From Obelidium mucronatum (lineage: Eukaryota > Chytridiomycota > Chytridiomycetes > Chytridiales > Chytriomycetaceae), in NCBI GenBank assembly GCA_025765595.1, contig JAIVFH010000056.1, positions 124,001-188,000 of the forward strand: 64,000 bases of DNA, written 5' to 3'. The position numbers were made by a program, and so were the translations under genes. The notes beneath the pieces are model-generated. The model was not told the DNA's origin and did not search any database. It was given only the letters and a program-made list of their open reading frames with translations. Within the stretch, counting starts at the first letter, position 1, and the number at the start of each line of letters is the position of its first letter. This document shows positions 23,156 to 34,534 of the stretch, one piece after another.

Positions 23156-24137
23156 ATGAAGTTCACCCTCGCTCTTATTGCTCTCGCTGCCGTTGCCCAA
23201 GCTGCCACTCTTGTCGAAGTCTTGACTGCCGATGCTGGTTCTGCCACACTTCTTACTCTTGTGAAGAGCAACGCTCCAGTTCTTACTGCCCTCTCCACTT
23301 TCAAGGGAACCCTCTTTGCTCCAACTAACGAAGCCCTCGCCGCAACGGTCAAGGCCGGTTTCAACGCCAGTGACCTCACTGCCCTTACCCAAGTCCTCAC
23401 CTACCACGCCGCCCCAACTGTGTTCACTGGAAAGGACTTCACCGGTACTGCTTTCTTGACTACTCTCCAGGGTAACGAAGTCAAGGCCGCTACCAACAAG
23501 GAGAACAAGATCCAGATTTCTAGCGCGTTCGGAACCCCAGCCGCCAACGTTGTCAGGTCCCTCGAATTCGACGGAGGTGTTGTCCACGTCGTTGACCAAA
23601 CCCTTATTCCACCATCCAACGTTGTCGTCACCGCAAAGGCCGCCAACCTTACTTCCCTTGTTGACACCATTGTTGCTGCCGGACTTGCCGATACTGTTCA
23701 CCGGCCTCAAGAACGTTACCATCTTGGCTCCTACTAATGCCGCCTTCGCTGCCATCGCCTCTGTTGCCAAGACCTTGACTGTTGACCAATTGAAGCAAGT
23801 CCTTCTCCTCCACGTTATCCCAGGAATCGTCCACTCCACTGACATTGTCAAGGCCAAGACTCTGAACGGAGTTGCCACTTCCAACAAGGACGCTACTTTG
23901 AACATTTCCTTCGATGGAACTAATGTGCTTGCTACTGGCCCAGGAAACACTGCTGCCGCCAAAGTTGCGGTCGCCGATGTATTGGCCGACAATGTTATTG
24001 TTCATGTTATCGACACTGTCCTCTTGCCAAAGCTCGGTGCTGCCCCAGCTGCTGCTACTACCTTGAAGGCAACTTCCGGTGGTGTTGCCGTGACAGCTGG
24101 AGTTGTCGCAGGAATTGCCTGCCGCTCTGTTTGCCTA
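23156..24137 (+). CDS. secreted fasciclin (FAS1) protein, copy 1, with two frame breaks
   Basis: It begins with a signal peptide (MKFTLALIALAAVAQA) followed by two FAS1 domains, nearly identical to copy 2 downstream. Two single extra bases break the frame. One is at about 23697 (GTTCACC against GTTGCC in copy 2). The other is at 24117-24119 in GCCTGCC; dropping one base there gives a normal GPI-type end and TAA at 24135. Protein similarity continues unchanged past both sites. This suggests sequence error or very recent inactivation. FAS1 proteins are extracellular adhesion domains, often GPI-anchored. Codon use is strongly biased (GCC, AAG, CTT), as in highly expressed genes. Confidence 0.75.
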
Positions 24138-24665
24138 AAACAACTTTTAAAACTACATGATCTCATTTTATTCCCACCAGTTAATAACATGTAAAACAAA
24201 ATAAATATCTGTTTAGTATGCAGTTTGATTTGCAACCCATTTCGATTCTCCACCATCCTTTTCACTTCAACTCACCATATAGTAAAGAAAGACTTCTGTG
24301 CAGTAGCCGCCACCTGACGCTAGTGAAATGAGCCACTAAGTGCGATCTCCCATGATACTTGCTTCCCGAATTAGCTAAAATTTCATCTTTCAATTGAACT
24401 CTGGACTGGTAATAAAAACCGCAAATGAAAAACCCAACACGTTTCCGTTTTTCTTCCGCGTGGAGAGATTTGCGAATTTGATGTTGCGTCTGAGCACACA
24501 ATTTTTTCTCGCATTTGAAATCATTTGAATTGCATACTATTTCATTTAATCTCGATTTGCGAAGGCTTTCAATCGATAAGCCCAAAAATCGGATCGGTAT
24601 AAATTACCACCACTTGTTGCCGTTTCAGCAGCCAAAAAAAAAGCATCCAAAACTCTTCTCCAACT
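24138..24665. other. intergenic region / promoter of fasciclin copy 2
   Basis: No gene is supported. TATAAA at 24598-24603 lies 63 bp before the ATG at 24666. The first part holds the 3' UTR of copy 1. Confidence 0.45.
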
Positions 24666-25622
24666 ATGAAGTTCACCATTGCATTTGCCGCCCTCGTTGC
24701 CGTTGCCCAAGCTGCCACCCTTGTTGAAGTCTTGACTTCTGCCGGAGCCAACACTTTGATCGCCCTTGTCAAGAGCGACGCTCCAGTCCTTACTGCCCTT
24801 TCTACCTTCAAGGGAACTCTCTTTGCTCCAACTGACGCCGCTCTTGCTGCCACTGTCAAGGCTGGTTTCAACGCCAGTGACCTCACTGCCCTTACCCAAG
24901 TCCTCACTTACCACGCCGCCCCAACTGTGTTCACTGGAAAGGACTTCACCGGTACTGCTTTCTTGACTACTCTCCAGGGTAACGAAGTCAAGGCCGCTAC
25001 CAACAAGGAAAACAAGATCCAAATCTCCAGCGCCTTCGGAACCCCAGCTGCCAACGTTGTCAAGTCCCTCGAATTCGACGGAGGTGTTGTCCATGTCGTT
25101 GACCAAACTTTGATTCCCCCAGCCAATGTCGTTTCTGTTGCCAAGGCTGCCGGCTTGACCTCCCTTGTTGACACCATTGTCGCCGCTGGACTCGCTGAGA
25201 CTGTTGCCGGACTCAAGGACGTTACCATTTTGGCTCCAACTAACGAAGCCTTCGCCGCCATCGCCTCTGTTGCCAAGACCTTGACTGTTGACCAATTGAA
25301 GCAAGTCCTTCTCCTCCACGTTGTCCCAGGAATCGTCCACTCCACCGACATTGTCAAGGCCAAGACTCTTAACAAGGTCGCTACCGCCAACAAGGACGCC
25401 ACTTTGAACATTTCCTTTGACGGAACCAACGTCCTTGCCAGTGGTCCAGCCAACACTGCCGCTGCTAAGGTTGCCGTTGCCGACGTCTTGGCCGACAAGG
25501 TTATTGTCCACGTCATTGACACTGTCCTCTTGCCAAAGTTCGAAACCAACATCAAGTACTCCAGCGGAGTCAGCGTTGTTGCCGGAGCTGCCGCCTTGGT
25601 TGCTGCCGCTTTGATGGCTTAA
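24666..25622 (+). CDS. secreted, probably GPI-anchored fasciclin (FAS1) protein, copy 2
   Basis: An intact, intronless 318-residue protein. It has a signal peptide (MKFTIAFAALVAVAQA), FAS1 domain 1 (about 20-155, with GTLFAPTDAALAATVKAGFN, LTYHAAPT and VHVVDQTLIPPANVV), FAS1 domain 2 (about 160-300, with VTILAPTNEAFAAIASV, LLLHVVPGIVHS and VIVHVIDTVLLP), and a C-terminal Ser/Gly then hydrophobic tail (VVAGAAALVAAALMA), typical of GPI addition. It is predicted to act in cell adhesion or at the wall surface. It is a tandem duplicate of copy 1, with a near-identical stretch in domain 1 suggesting recent duplication or gene conversion. Confidence 0.88.
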   Translation: MKFTIAFAALVAVAQAATLVEVLTSAGANTLIALVKSDAPVLTALSTFKGTLFAPTDAALAATVKAGFNASDLTALTQVLTYHAAPTVFTGKDFTGTAFLTTLQGNEVKAATNKENKIQISSAFGTPAANVVKSLEFDGGVVHVVDQTLIPPANVVSVAKAAGLTSLVDTIVAAGLAETVAGLKDVTILAPTNEAFAAIASVAKTLTVDQLKQVLLLHVVPGIVHSTDIVKAKTLNKVATANKDATLNISFDGTNVLASGPANTAAAKVAVADVLADKVIVHVIDTVLLPKFETNIKYSSGVSVVAGAAALVAAALMA

Positions 25623-25766
25623 AGAGAACCCAATTCCTCTTTTCTATGATCATCTCTTCTGTAATCAAAAATAAACATGTGAAGTAATTCTTTGAATCTA
25701 CTGTGAGATACTTTAATTACAAATGTGAATGATCTCCTATTACACATTCCACCTCACACAGAAAAC

Positions 25767-26933
25767 ATGTCTCAAATCATGCTCAAGCGAGGCAGAAAGC
25801 CAGTTGTCCCGAAGGAGCCAGTATCGAGGCGAGCAGCACAACTCAAAGAAGCCGCCAGAGTTCACAAAGAAAAGAAGGCACGAGAGTTGGAGGAGTTGAA
25901 CAGCGAAATCAGGCGTCTGACAGAGACTGTGAAGGAAGTGCATCAACTGAGAGAAAGAGTGGCTGGATTAGAATCTGATCTTGCTCTTGCTTTGGCGCTG
26001 ACGGATGGAAACGCTTGCCATATTTGTTTAGAAACTGGATGCCATCAAAGGGCCTCTCAATCTGGCCCCGAAAGCATCAAAGCATTATCTAACTTGCTGA
26101 ATTTGTCTGTGTTTCCGAGCATGGCTGCGTCTCTGCCTGTTGTGTCCCTCATAAACATTGAGCCACGTCTGATTTGCAGTCAGGACATCTTTGGGCCTAT
26201 TCATATCGATTCGCTGCGGAAAGGAGTTCTGGACATTTCAGTCGCTTCGAAATTCTATACTTGTGGATCAAATATGTGTCCTTGTTTGTGGTATGACTTA
26301 TCAGCAAGGTTTCATAGATGCTGACAAGTTACCCTTAAAAAGGCGAGGACGCAGGCAACAGAATTTTCTAAAGCCAAGGACAGTCATGTTCAAGATAATT
26401 CAAACCATGCCAAAACTTATGAGTCTATGCAATCCTTTGGATCGATCTACTTTGCTTCATGTGTTATCAATGTCGCATGAAACAAACATAAGCCATATTG
26501 TGAGTACAGCTGTTGCCCGTTTATTTATCGCCATCCTTAAATTGAAGGGGTTTTCCTTGAATACAGAAATACGTGACGGAGTTTTGTGGATCCTTCTTTC
26601 CGAATGAAGCACGTTGTGTAGAAGTCCGGTAACCCATCAGTACTATCCTTCAAAGCGAAACTCCAGACTCTCGAATCTCTGGCAAGTAACTGGAAAACCA
26701 TCGATGAATTATGCGATTCCATTGTAAGAGTAACACTTTGAGTCTTTGATTTCATCATAAGGTTGATATTGAAACATGTCGCAAACAAACTTCAGGAGGA
26801 TACAATGACAGCTCCTCTCTCTGCAATGGATTCTTTTTTTCGGATTTATATTAACCACAATAAGCTGATAGCCACTGCAAGCCATGTGGATCGTGTCTTA
26901 CTGATGGAATTGGTTTCATCAACTTCAAACTGA
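25767..26933 (+). CDS. bZIP-like family protein a (three frame breaks)
   Basis: The start is MSQIMLKRGRKPVVP, followed by a basic region (SRRAAQLKEAARVHKEKK) and a coiled coil, then the family C-terminal domain: FGPIHIDS, a segment aligning with PSVDLICDSIV of member d, a helix ending at LSMSHETNISHI, KYVTEFCGSFFPN, LESLASNWKTIDELC and SFFRIYINHNKLIATASHVD. Introns match those of the 43-50 kb members. Three single extra bases break the frame relative to the paralogues: AAAGGAG (26223), CAAGGAC (26378) and GTCCGG (26626). It is the most diverged member and may be decaying, unless these are sequence errors. It is a predicted nuclear DNA-binding protein; target unknown. Confidence 0.6.
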
Positions 26934-27246
26934 AAACAAGAGTCGCGTTGAGTGTATTATTCGAGTGGTTGAGGCGGATTTACAATACTCCCTTCCCTGT
27001 GTCCACCTGTTTGGGTGACTACTTTGTGGAAATAAACAGTATGGAATGGCGGCGTTGGGACTTGCGTTGGTCAAGACGCGGTGTTTGACAGTGTCAATTA
27101 ATAAGTCTATTGTATCTATGGTGTGATGCCCTTTACAACCTCATTTCAAAATAAGCAGAGTTATTGTGAAATGCACATGAAACAAAACAGAAAGTTTGAT
27201 CGAAGGACCTCGGAAAAGGCCCGGAACTCAAAAAACGCAAAAAAAA
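26934..27246. other. intergenic region
   Basis: No gene or repeat is recognised between the bZIP-like gene and TTC36. Confidence 0.3.
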
Positions 27247-27920
27247 ATGACCTCAACTGCCACCGTATCCTCATCCAGAGACGACAAGATCCTCGACGCA
27301 ATTTTCTCGCAAGACTTTAGTGCCTTGGATGACCAGCGGCAGCCAAATGGAAGCGATGCATCACTGCTGGACCAACAGCCACCCCAACATACCCTCTACC
27401 GGATGCAGAAACCCTCGAGAAACTAATTGCCCTCGAAAAAAAGGGCGTTGAAGCGGCAGAGCAGAACGAGCTTGATCTGGCAGTGCAACACTTTAGTGCC
27501 TGTGTCGATATGTGGCCGTGGTATCCATCAGCATACAACAACCGAGCACAAGCGTGGAGAATGTTAGGGGAGACTAAGAAGGCGAAAGAGGATGTCGAGG
27601 AATCGATAAAGTACGCCGAGGGTCAAGGCAATGAGAAGGTATGTACGGCAGTTTTGAATCACCCACCTGCATCAATTCTAATAACGGAATATACACTATT
27701 CAAAAAGGTTCTCAAAATGGCATATGCTCAAAGCGCCGTTTTAAAAAAGAATGAAGGGGATTTAGTTGGAGCAGAAGCGGATCTGTTGAAGTCTGCTCGA
27801 TTGGGCAACGAAATCTCGAAAGCAGCTGTCAAAAACAACCCCTACGCTAAGATGTGTAATGCAATGGTGACGGAGCTAATGGCCCAGTACCAACCGAACA
27901 AGAGCGGCAGTTGCGAATAA
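27247..27920 (+). CDS. TTC36: TTC36-like tetratricopeptide repeat protein
   Basis: A small TPR protein with the TTC36 signature order: DDKILDAIFSQDF at the start, EKLIALEKKGVEAAEQNELD, PSAYNNRAQAWRMLGETKKA, a third TPR, and the C-terminal NPYAKMCNAMVTELM block. Intron 27320-27378 restores the frame from the first exon (AIFSQDF) to the TPR part. Intron 27639-27707 (69 nt) is frame-neutral and bounded by GTATGT..AG. In animals TTC36 is a small cytosolic protein, also reported in cilia-related gene sets. Its function in fungi is unknown. The stop is TAA at 27918. Confidence 0.85.
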
Positions 27921-28002
27921 TAAAGAAAAAGACTATTTACTTAATTCGGTATTCTTTTGGTTGACAGTCTTCAGATAAGTCAAGTTAAGAGAAACAATTA
28001 CA

Positions 28003-28643
28003 TCATGCCGCAATCAAAGCCCGTAACGTTTGCTCCAAGTTTCCACTGTTTTCTCGTAAGTGCCTTCTCAGCTGCCGTCTTTGAGATTTCCATTTCCTGA
28101 ACCTTTAAAAAAACGAATTAGGTGTCCACTACGTGTATAGTAGTACACTGTAACTCACGATAAGGGATACATCCTCTTGACTGATGGTAACCTTTTGTTG
28201 TTCCTTCTCCCTGTAAAACATTTTCGAAGATTCAGGCGGCTGTCTCCCTCCCCACATAACCAATTTTTGACTCTGTTCACCTTGCAGTTTTCGTGTTTCG
28301 GACGTCCATTAACTTTTGCTCCAACGAATTGCATAGCCTGATGAGGGATGGCAGAAGAGGCAATCAGCAACAGAAAACAAATCAATCGAAACACATCCAA
28401 TGAATCAATCAATGATATGCCAAAACTGCTTTAGAAACAGCAACAAAAAGGCAGAAGTTTGCTTTTTACCTTTGTCAGGACATCCGAGTCACCCAAGTCA
28501 AGGCCAGCCAACAGTGCAGGATCCACACTCATGCTCTGCATGTCTTTGCTTGCTTGGCCAGCGGTTCCACTCAACTCTTCCTGGTTTTCATCTACTTCCA
28601 AATCTTCGTTTGAGTTGGCAGTGTTTTCTTTATCGTCTGCCAT
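28003..28643 (-). CDS. HYPK: HYPK-like ribosome-associated UBA protein (frame breaks)
   Basis: Exon 1 (from the ATG at 28643) is an acidic leader. Exon 2 holds a helical segment ending RNTKTAREKEQQKVTISQ across the next intron, then EDVSLI, intron, VQEMEISKTAAEKAL and the UBA end LIAA. This order and the phrase VTI..ED..LI..EMEIS match HYPK, which binds the NatA N-acetyltransferase at the ribosome. The frame in the UBA helix continues only after dropping one base at about 28057 (CTTACGAGAA). A second single-base excess is likely near 28331, in exon 2. The protein is about 110-120 residues, the usual family size. Confidence 0.75.
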
Positions 28644-28751
28644 TTATCGTGTCTTTTGCTTCTTTTTTTTTCTTATTTCATTATTTGATTTGGTTATCCA
28701 TACTTTATTTTGCGAATGCTATTTTTTTGTAAAACTATATAGTAGTCTTTT

Positions 28752-31277
28752 TCAATTCTTTCCTGCAGCTTCGCCTTCCTTGTACCGAATAAAGGCACCC
28801 AGATTCAACATGGCTTCATCCGCCCGGTCTCGAACCTCACGGAACCGTCTCTTGTCCAACGCCTTTACCCGCACTTTCAGCTTCGGATACGCGCTCTTCA
28901 GCACTTTAAGGAATCCTCCCTGCACAAACACGGGTCTATCGTACTTGAAGGCGGCATCAGCGTAGACATCGTAGATTGCATTCAACGCCTCGGAAATTAC
29001 TTGAATTGGAATTTGGTCGTTGTTAATGACAGAGAGAAGGAATGGTCCGATGGTGGCGTTTGTTTCGGGTGGTGTTTCTGACTTTGCAAGGAGTCCCAAT
29101 GTGGAGATGCATTTCAGTTGTAAAGTTTCAGTGGCGGAAGGAAGGGTTGTTGTTGTTGCAATCAAGTTGTTGATTTGGGCAAGTGACGGTGTCTGTATAC
29201 ATATATTTTCCGGTTATTGTCAATTTCTGGGTAGTGGTTTTACAGCAAGAATGAAGACAAAAAAACTCACCAAGACAATCTTCTTACTGGCTCCCTTGAA
29301 TTCATCAACCCCGCGTGCGAGGGCCCAAATAGCAGAAACCGCGGCCTCAATCGTTTCCACGACATTAATGGCACCACCACCCGAAGCCGCAGCTCCATTA
29401 TTCGCAGCATCAAACAAAAGACCCCAAATCCGCTCTACAACGTTAGTGTTTCCTGCACTATACCACGGCGTCCCACTCAAACAAGTCAGAATATTCTGCA
29501 AACACCCAAACGCACGGATCCGAACAGAATTCAACAGCTCCACAAAAGAATAAAACGGCGACTCTTGAGTAACAGTTTCAATCCCTGAACCCGTTCCAGC
29601 ACCTCCAACGGAAAGAATCAATTCAATCAACCCAAGACGTTCGATAACTGAAACACGGTCCTCTAGATCACGAGAAGCAGAGCCCTCCTGGGCTTCCATT
29701 CCAGGGGCACCAGCACCACCGCTTTCAGCAGCCATTTGTGCCGCCAATTCTTCATCTTCCATCATTTGATCAAACGCGCTCGCGTCATCGCCTTCCTCTC
29801 CATCTTCCATCGCATCATCATCGTCACCCCATTCTTCGTCTTCTTCACCACCATTGTCGCCACCAGCTTTTTCCACATAGTCTTCGCTGTATGCGTTCGC
29901 CAAAATTTCGAGTCCAACCTGAACGGCGCTCAGGTATGTATTCGCAGCGTCTAGCGCTCGTTCACCGGCGGTAGTCAGTTCTGGTGCAGCTGCAGAACTG
30001 GAACCTCCGGCAGCCGTAGAGTTAGCAGCAGCCACAAGACAATTCTGCGAGGCATGCACAACGTCTTTACAAATTTGCTGTATCGATTGACTCGTAAGAA
30101 CGTGTGCGGTGGCAGTTGCGACATGTGCAGTTGTCGTGGACGAAAGGTTTGTAAGGATCGCGGTTGCTAGAATTCGAAAGTGAGTTGTTTTGAAAACAAG
30201 GTTTTCAACCTTGCTGTTGTTGGGAGAGGGTTGGAAAGCAGGTGGGAGGTACTGGTTTGTGCTGATTTGATGGAGGGTTTGGATTCTTGGGGTGAGGGTT
30301 GGGTTTGACGTGTATTTTTGGAGGGTTGGGTTTTCTTCAGTGAGAGTTACAAGACATTGAGCTGTTTAAACAATGGAGAAGGTTTCAGTGGTGTTGGAAG
30401 CCAAAAAAAAAATAATAATAATAGTCTCACCACAAGCAATAGCCAAGGAAACCTTATTCGCCGCCCCTTCAAACTCCACATCAGCGAAATCAATACCAGC
30501 AAGCAAAAGCTCTGTGATCCTGATATCCGAGCTGGCCAAATCAAACGCCTCTTTACTACTCCCCACATCGCAAAGAGCCCATAAAACCGAAACACATTGC
30601 TCGAAAAGAGCAAGAGTATTTTTGCGTTCCTCAAAGACTGAAATTTGTTGCTTCTTGAGTTTCTTTGCATCTCCTCCTCCAACAACAGGGGCAGCGGCAG
30701 TCCCCGCTTGAGATTCCAGCTTCACTTGCTCAACAACCGTATACACATTCGTCAATTGATTCAAAACAGCAGCCACAGCACCCTTGCGGACTAAATCTAA
30801 CGCTACATCCTCTCCCCCGCCAAAAAGGGCAAGATTCGCCAAACATCCGGCCAAATCAACACGAACAGATAGATCCGGTTCAATCGAGAGTCTTGTGACT
30901 AGGATCTGGGTAATATTTCCTTTGAGGAGTTGAATGCGGGAAGATGGATCCAAAACGAGACTGGAGACAGCGGCAGAGGCCCAGGACCGTTCATCTGCTT
31001 TTTCACTTTGAATCTGGAGGGTTTTGATATGGTATTCATAATTATAAAAAAAAATGATTTGCACTATATATTGGATAAAAAAAAAGAGCTGAACCTTCTT
31101 GAGGATGGGAACAATCTGGTCCTTCAACAAATGATTCAAGTTTGACGAAACTTGTTCTTCTTCTGGTTCATTCTCATTTGTTTTGTTGTTATTTGTATTT
31201 GATGCTGTTGGTGTTGCTGAATAGATTGGATTCGCACGTTTGTGTTGACGAGGCGGTCGATTGTTGTGTTTTCCCAT
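28752..31277 (-). CDS. SYO1: symportin 1 / HEATR3-like nuclear import chaperone
   Basis: The start MGKHNNRPPRQHKR at 31277 is typical of Syo1/HEATR3. Armadillo/HEAT repeats follow (SWASAAVSSLVLDPSS, VRVDLAGCLANLALFGGGED), then a long acidic loop (about 29790-29880, EEDEEWGDDDDAMEDGEEGD) and further repeats (INNLIATTTTLPSATETLQL, VISEALNAIYDVYADAAF), ending MLNLGAFIRYKEG. In yeast Syo1 co-imports ribosomal proteins uL18 and uL5 with importin Kap104, and the acidic loop is a family hallmark. At least three short introns are seen (about 31100-31017, about 30430-30360, 29270-29195). The frame is clean. Confidence 0.85.
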
Positions 31278-31512
31278 TTTTGGAAAAAGAAAAAAAAGAA
31301 AGAACACAGCAAACTGTCTCCTAAGAAATTATCAGTTATTTCCTAGTCATTTCCCTTCTATTTGCTAAAGAAATACCTAGGTACAATAAAGTCGTTTCTT
31401 AATCATTTCCTTGAAAAACACGAGCAAATCAGGCACATCTTAAGCAATTCCTCAGGATTTCCTGGGTTTTTATTGAGAAAACCCTTCGAATCTCACCAAC
31501 GCCAGCATAAAC

Positions 31513-32582
31513 TCAGACATCAATTATACCACTTTCAGCTAACAGTTTTCTTTTTTTCCCCACAAGCGCTGCTGATTGGCTTCGACCTCGTTTCACCGGC
31601 ATCTTCTCCACCACACAGTCAACTGCCTCCACTACCTTCTTCGGCTTGATGGTAACAGAACGCTTCCCTTTGGTTAGAGAAATTGGAACATCTAGAACAG
31701 CAGCGACCTGTGTCATCTCAAGATCGGAGTGGTCGTCTCTGACAGCTTGGACGACAGAATCTTCACTAATAGGTACAATCACAAGTGTTTCGATAATAGG
31801 TGACGCAGAGGCGGCAGGCCTTTGCGTAGGTTTCTTGACGGTCGAAGTAGGCTTCTTGGCAAGGCCGAGTTTGTTCGTGGCTGCTGGTGTGACAGGTGCG
31901 ATGGCCTTCTTCACAATACAAACTGGGACTCCTGCTAATGCAAAGAACGGTCCAAACGAAGCTCCAATAGGTTTGTAATCGGTCCAAACAGTATTCCAGA
32001 AGGCGAAGGCAGCGTCTCTGTAGATAACCAAGTATCAGTCACAACTTCAAAAGTTCAAAACATTAAAACCATTTATCACCGCTTCAATGAGACATGAATG
32101 ACTGCTTCCATGATGTTCTGAAGCGCGCATATAATTCGACTATCGGTTTTATTGGATGGAGGCAGCATCATTTCAGACGTAAGCCAAACAACCTGGAGGA
32201 GGTGAAGGCTGTCTTGCAGAGATGTTGTCTTGTCAGATCCATTAGTTTCGTGAGCATCCAGCGAGAAGTCTGCCATGAGAGAATCGAGCCAGTCGGCAGA
32301 AGACACTAGAAGAAGAATACCAGCGACATGATGTACAAGGAAGACAAAAATACGGACCCCAATGTCTGACGTGTTCTTTAAGCCTTTCAGAAATACGAAG
32401 ACGTCCTCAATTGAGTCACTTGGGGCATCGTGTTTAAAAGATTTCAGGCAAAATAAGGCTTCTACATCTGCTCGGCTCTGTGACATGGCCACTGTGGCCA
32501 AAAGGGACACTAGGGCAGGGAAAAAAGCAGATTCTAAAGCAAGGCCAGTTGTTGGCAACTCCAACCGACTCAAGCGTATCAT
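31513..32582 (-). CDS. unrecognised helical protein with basic C-terminus
   Basis: Two exons join in frame (about 32090 to 32022, donor GTGATA, acceptor CTACAG). The product is about 330 residues. The N-terminal two thirds look alpha-helical and hydrophobic, with repeats of Leu-rich segments (FVFLKGLKN, LHLLQVVWLTSEMML), possibly HEAT-like. The C-terminal third is Lys/Pro/Thr-rich with KKP repeats and a likely nuclear signal (VKRGRSQSAALVGKKRKL). I do not recognise the family. The ATG at 32582 is the first in frame and faces a divergent gene 96 bp away. Confidence 0.55.
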
Positions 32583-32678
32583 GCTTTGCAAGAGAGACAG
32601 TCGATACTTTTAAATTAAAAAAAAAAAAAAAAAAAAGAGATTGTTTCATTTATCAACCAACACCTTTCACAATCAGCA
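32583..32678. promoter_or_regulatory. divergent promoter with a 20-nt poly(dA) tract
   Basis: The 96-bp gap between divergent start codons contains A20 at 32617-32636. Such tracts disfavour nucleosomes and are common in fungal bidirectional promoters. No specific factor site was identified. Confidence 0.45.
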
Positions 32679-34020
32679 ATGACGCTCAAAAGAAAGGAAA
32701 AGTCGAGCAACAAATGCTCAAGCATCGGAGGCCTGTTTGGCAGAGTCGCCATGCTGTTTGTCGCGGGACTTTTATTTCAGATTGACAAGAAACTAGCTGG
32801 AATCAATAGCACGAGTGGCGTGAATACTATAAGCGATTCAGATGCTCCATCTAGTCGTACTACTGTGCCTCCTCCTCTTCCTCATCCCAGGAAAAACAGT
32901 CTTTTGACAGCTCCTCCAAGCAACAAACAACCCGTCTTGATCAGTATCCCCACAGACTTGAACCCTCCCTATAAATCAATATTTCAGCACCCATACGCGC
33001 TCTTACTGGCCACGCGAAAGTGTACCGCCACTCCATGTTCATTCATTGTTGCCCGCGACTTGCGGAGGAATATCACATTCAGCCAAAATGGAATGGACCA
33101 TATTTGGATCGAGAATAACAATGAAACCGACGCGAAATCAATGCATTCACTTGCGGATATGGTTTTATCATCATGGAATTCCGAAATCGACCATCATGTT
33201 GTCGGAAAAAAGAAACGCGCTTTGGCTGTCTCGTATCACAACGACAACATATACCCAACCAACCAACCCATACAATATACTCATGATAGCACTAATGATG
33301 GATCCAATCCAAATCCGAAAGGGGATCCATCCATGATCTCATACCTTACCGGCCTAGAAACCACATTTCACCCATTAGAACAAATCGTCAAAACTCTTGC
33401 CGCAACAACAACAACAACAACAGCAAATCACCGATTCCCTGAAATCCTCCTCCTCCCTATAACCCCTCCTTCAATCCTCACTAAACTCAAAACCCAAAAA
33501 CACCTCCTCCCCACAACTTTCCTCATGTGGAACAGAATCGACAATATTTACCCAACCCCACATGACTTTATCTCCACCATCGCGAAACAAAGCCCACCAA
33601 TAACAACGGCGAGCTCACTCATGAAACGGAAACAACGACGCAGCCTTGCCATCGTGGACCTGGCTGCATGTCCTCAGCTGCATCCAGGCGCAGTCGATTA
33701 TATCCACCGACTCTTGTCGAATAACAACAACAATGATCATCATCATCATTCGTGGTCCGTGGACTTTATTGGCACAAAACATCCTGGTTCTTGTCTTGCT
33801 TCACAACAACACCCATCCCCAAACAACGTTATCCAGAATGGCCATTACGCGCGTACAGCCGCGACATACCCATTCGTGCTATTTTTTTTCGAGCTCATGA
33901 GTCCTAGCAGTACTGGTGGTGGTGATGGGATTCCAGATTTATTCTGGCACGCGTTGGCTTGGGATACAGTTGTGGTTGTGGTTTCTCGGTTTGATTATAC
34001 AGAGTATTTCCCGTGTCCTG

Positions 34021-34055
<35 letters not shown>

Positions 34056-34460
34056 GGTGGTACTGCCTACGCTGCCAAAAAGAATCCAAACAGCAACAAC
34101 AACAGCAACAACAACAACGCGTGTGGCGCAGCAGGATACATATGGATTGACCCGACAAAAACATCCCCCGACGCGCTTCTTGAACGCCTTGGGGCGCTGC
34201 TTACCGGTACGGATGACTCGAATGACGTGGTGGTGGAGAGTTGGGATTCCTTGATGAAGTGGAGGAGGTTTATTTCGCAGAGTATAAGTGGTGGCGGTGG
34301 TAGCAGTAGTAGTAGTAGTAGTAGTGTTGGAGGAGGAGGAGATGGTGGTTTCTCGAAAGAGCAAAGTTTGGGGAAACAGTTTTTAGGTCTGTGGGACAAG
34401 AAGGGGATCAAGAGTCTTGTTTGTTCCTTGTGTGATTTTGTTGCTACTACTGCTAAATAG
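32679..34460 (+). CDS. GT10 fucosyltransferase-like type II membrane protein
   Basis: A 593-residue intronless protein. A short basic cytosolic tail and one membrane segment (residues about 18-35, GGLFGRVAMLFVAGLLF) indicate a Golgi type II protein. The C-terminal half resembles alpha-1,3/4-fucosyltransferases: WSVDFIGTKHPGSC, YPFVLFFFELMSPS (where family members have KFYLAFENS), DLFWHALAWDTVVVVV and a late IDPTKTSPDALLERLGALL. Typical residues of the donor loop are altered and low-complexity Ser, Gly and Asn runs (about 450-475, 535-550) interrupt it, so activity is uncertain. The call rests on motif order only; another GT-B family is possible. Confidence 0.55.
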
Positions 34461-34534
34461 TGAAAAAAATGGTTGGTTGGTTACAAAAATAAATACATGT
34501 TTATGTAACAGGCAGGAGTCTCCATTTTTATTTT

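Noticed and set aside
24546..25511. A 321-codon antisense frame over fasciclin copy 2 (and a similar one over copy 1)
   Set aside because: It is a mirror effect of biased GCC/AAG/GTT codons on the real strand. The translation is Gly/Ser/Val low complexity with no domain.
27320..27390. Frame break in TTC36
   Set aside because: A 59-nt GT..CAACAG intron (27320-27378) restores the frame, so no error or shift is needed.
32612..32640. Poly(A) tract as evidence of a retrotransposed gene upstream of the GT10-like gene
   Set aside because: The tract lies between two divergent starts with no target duplications. The gene's lack of introns alone is weak evidence, as several neighbours are also intronless.
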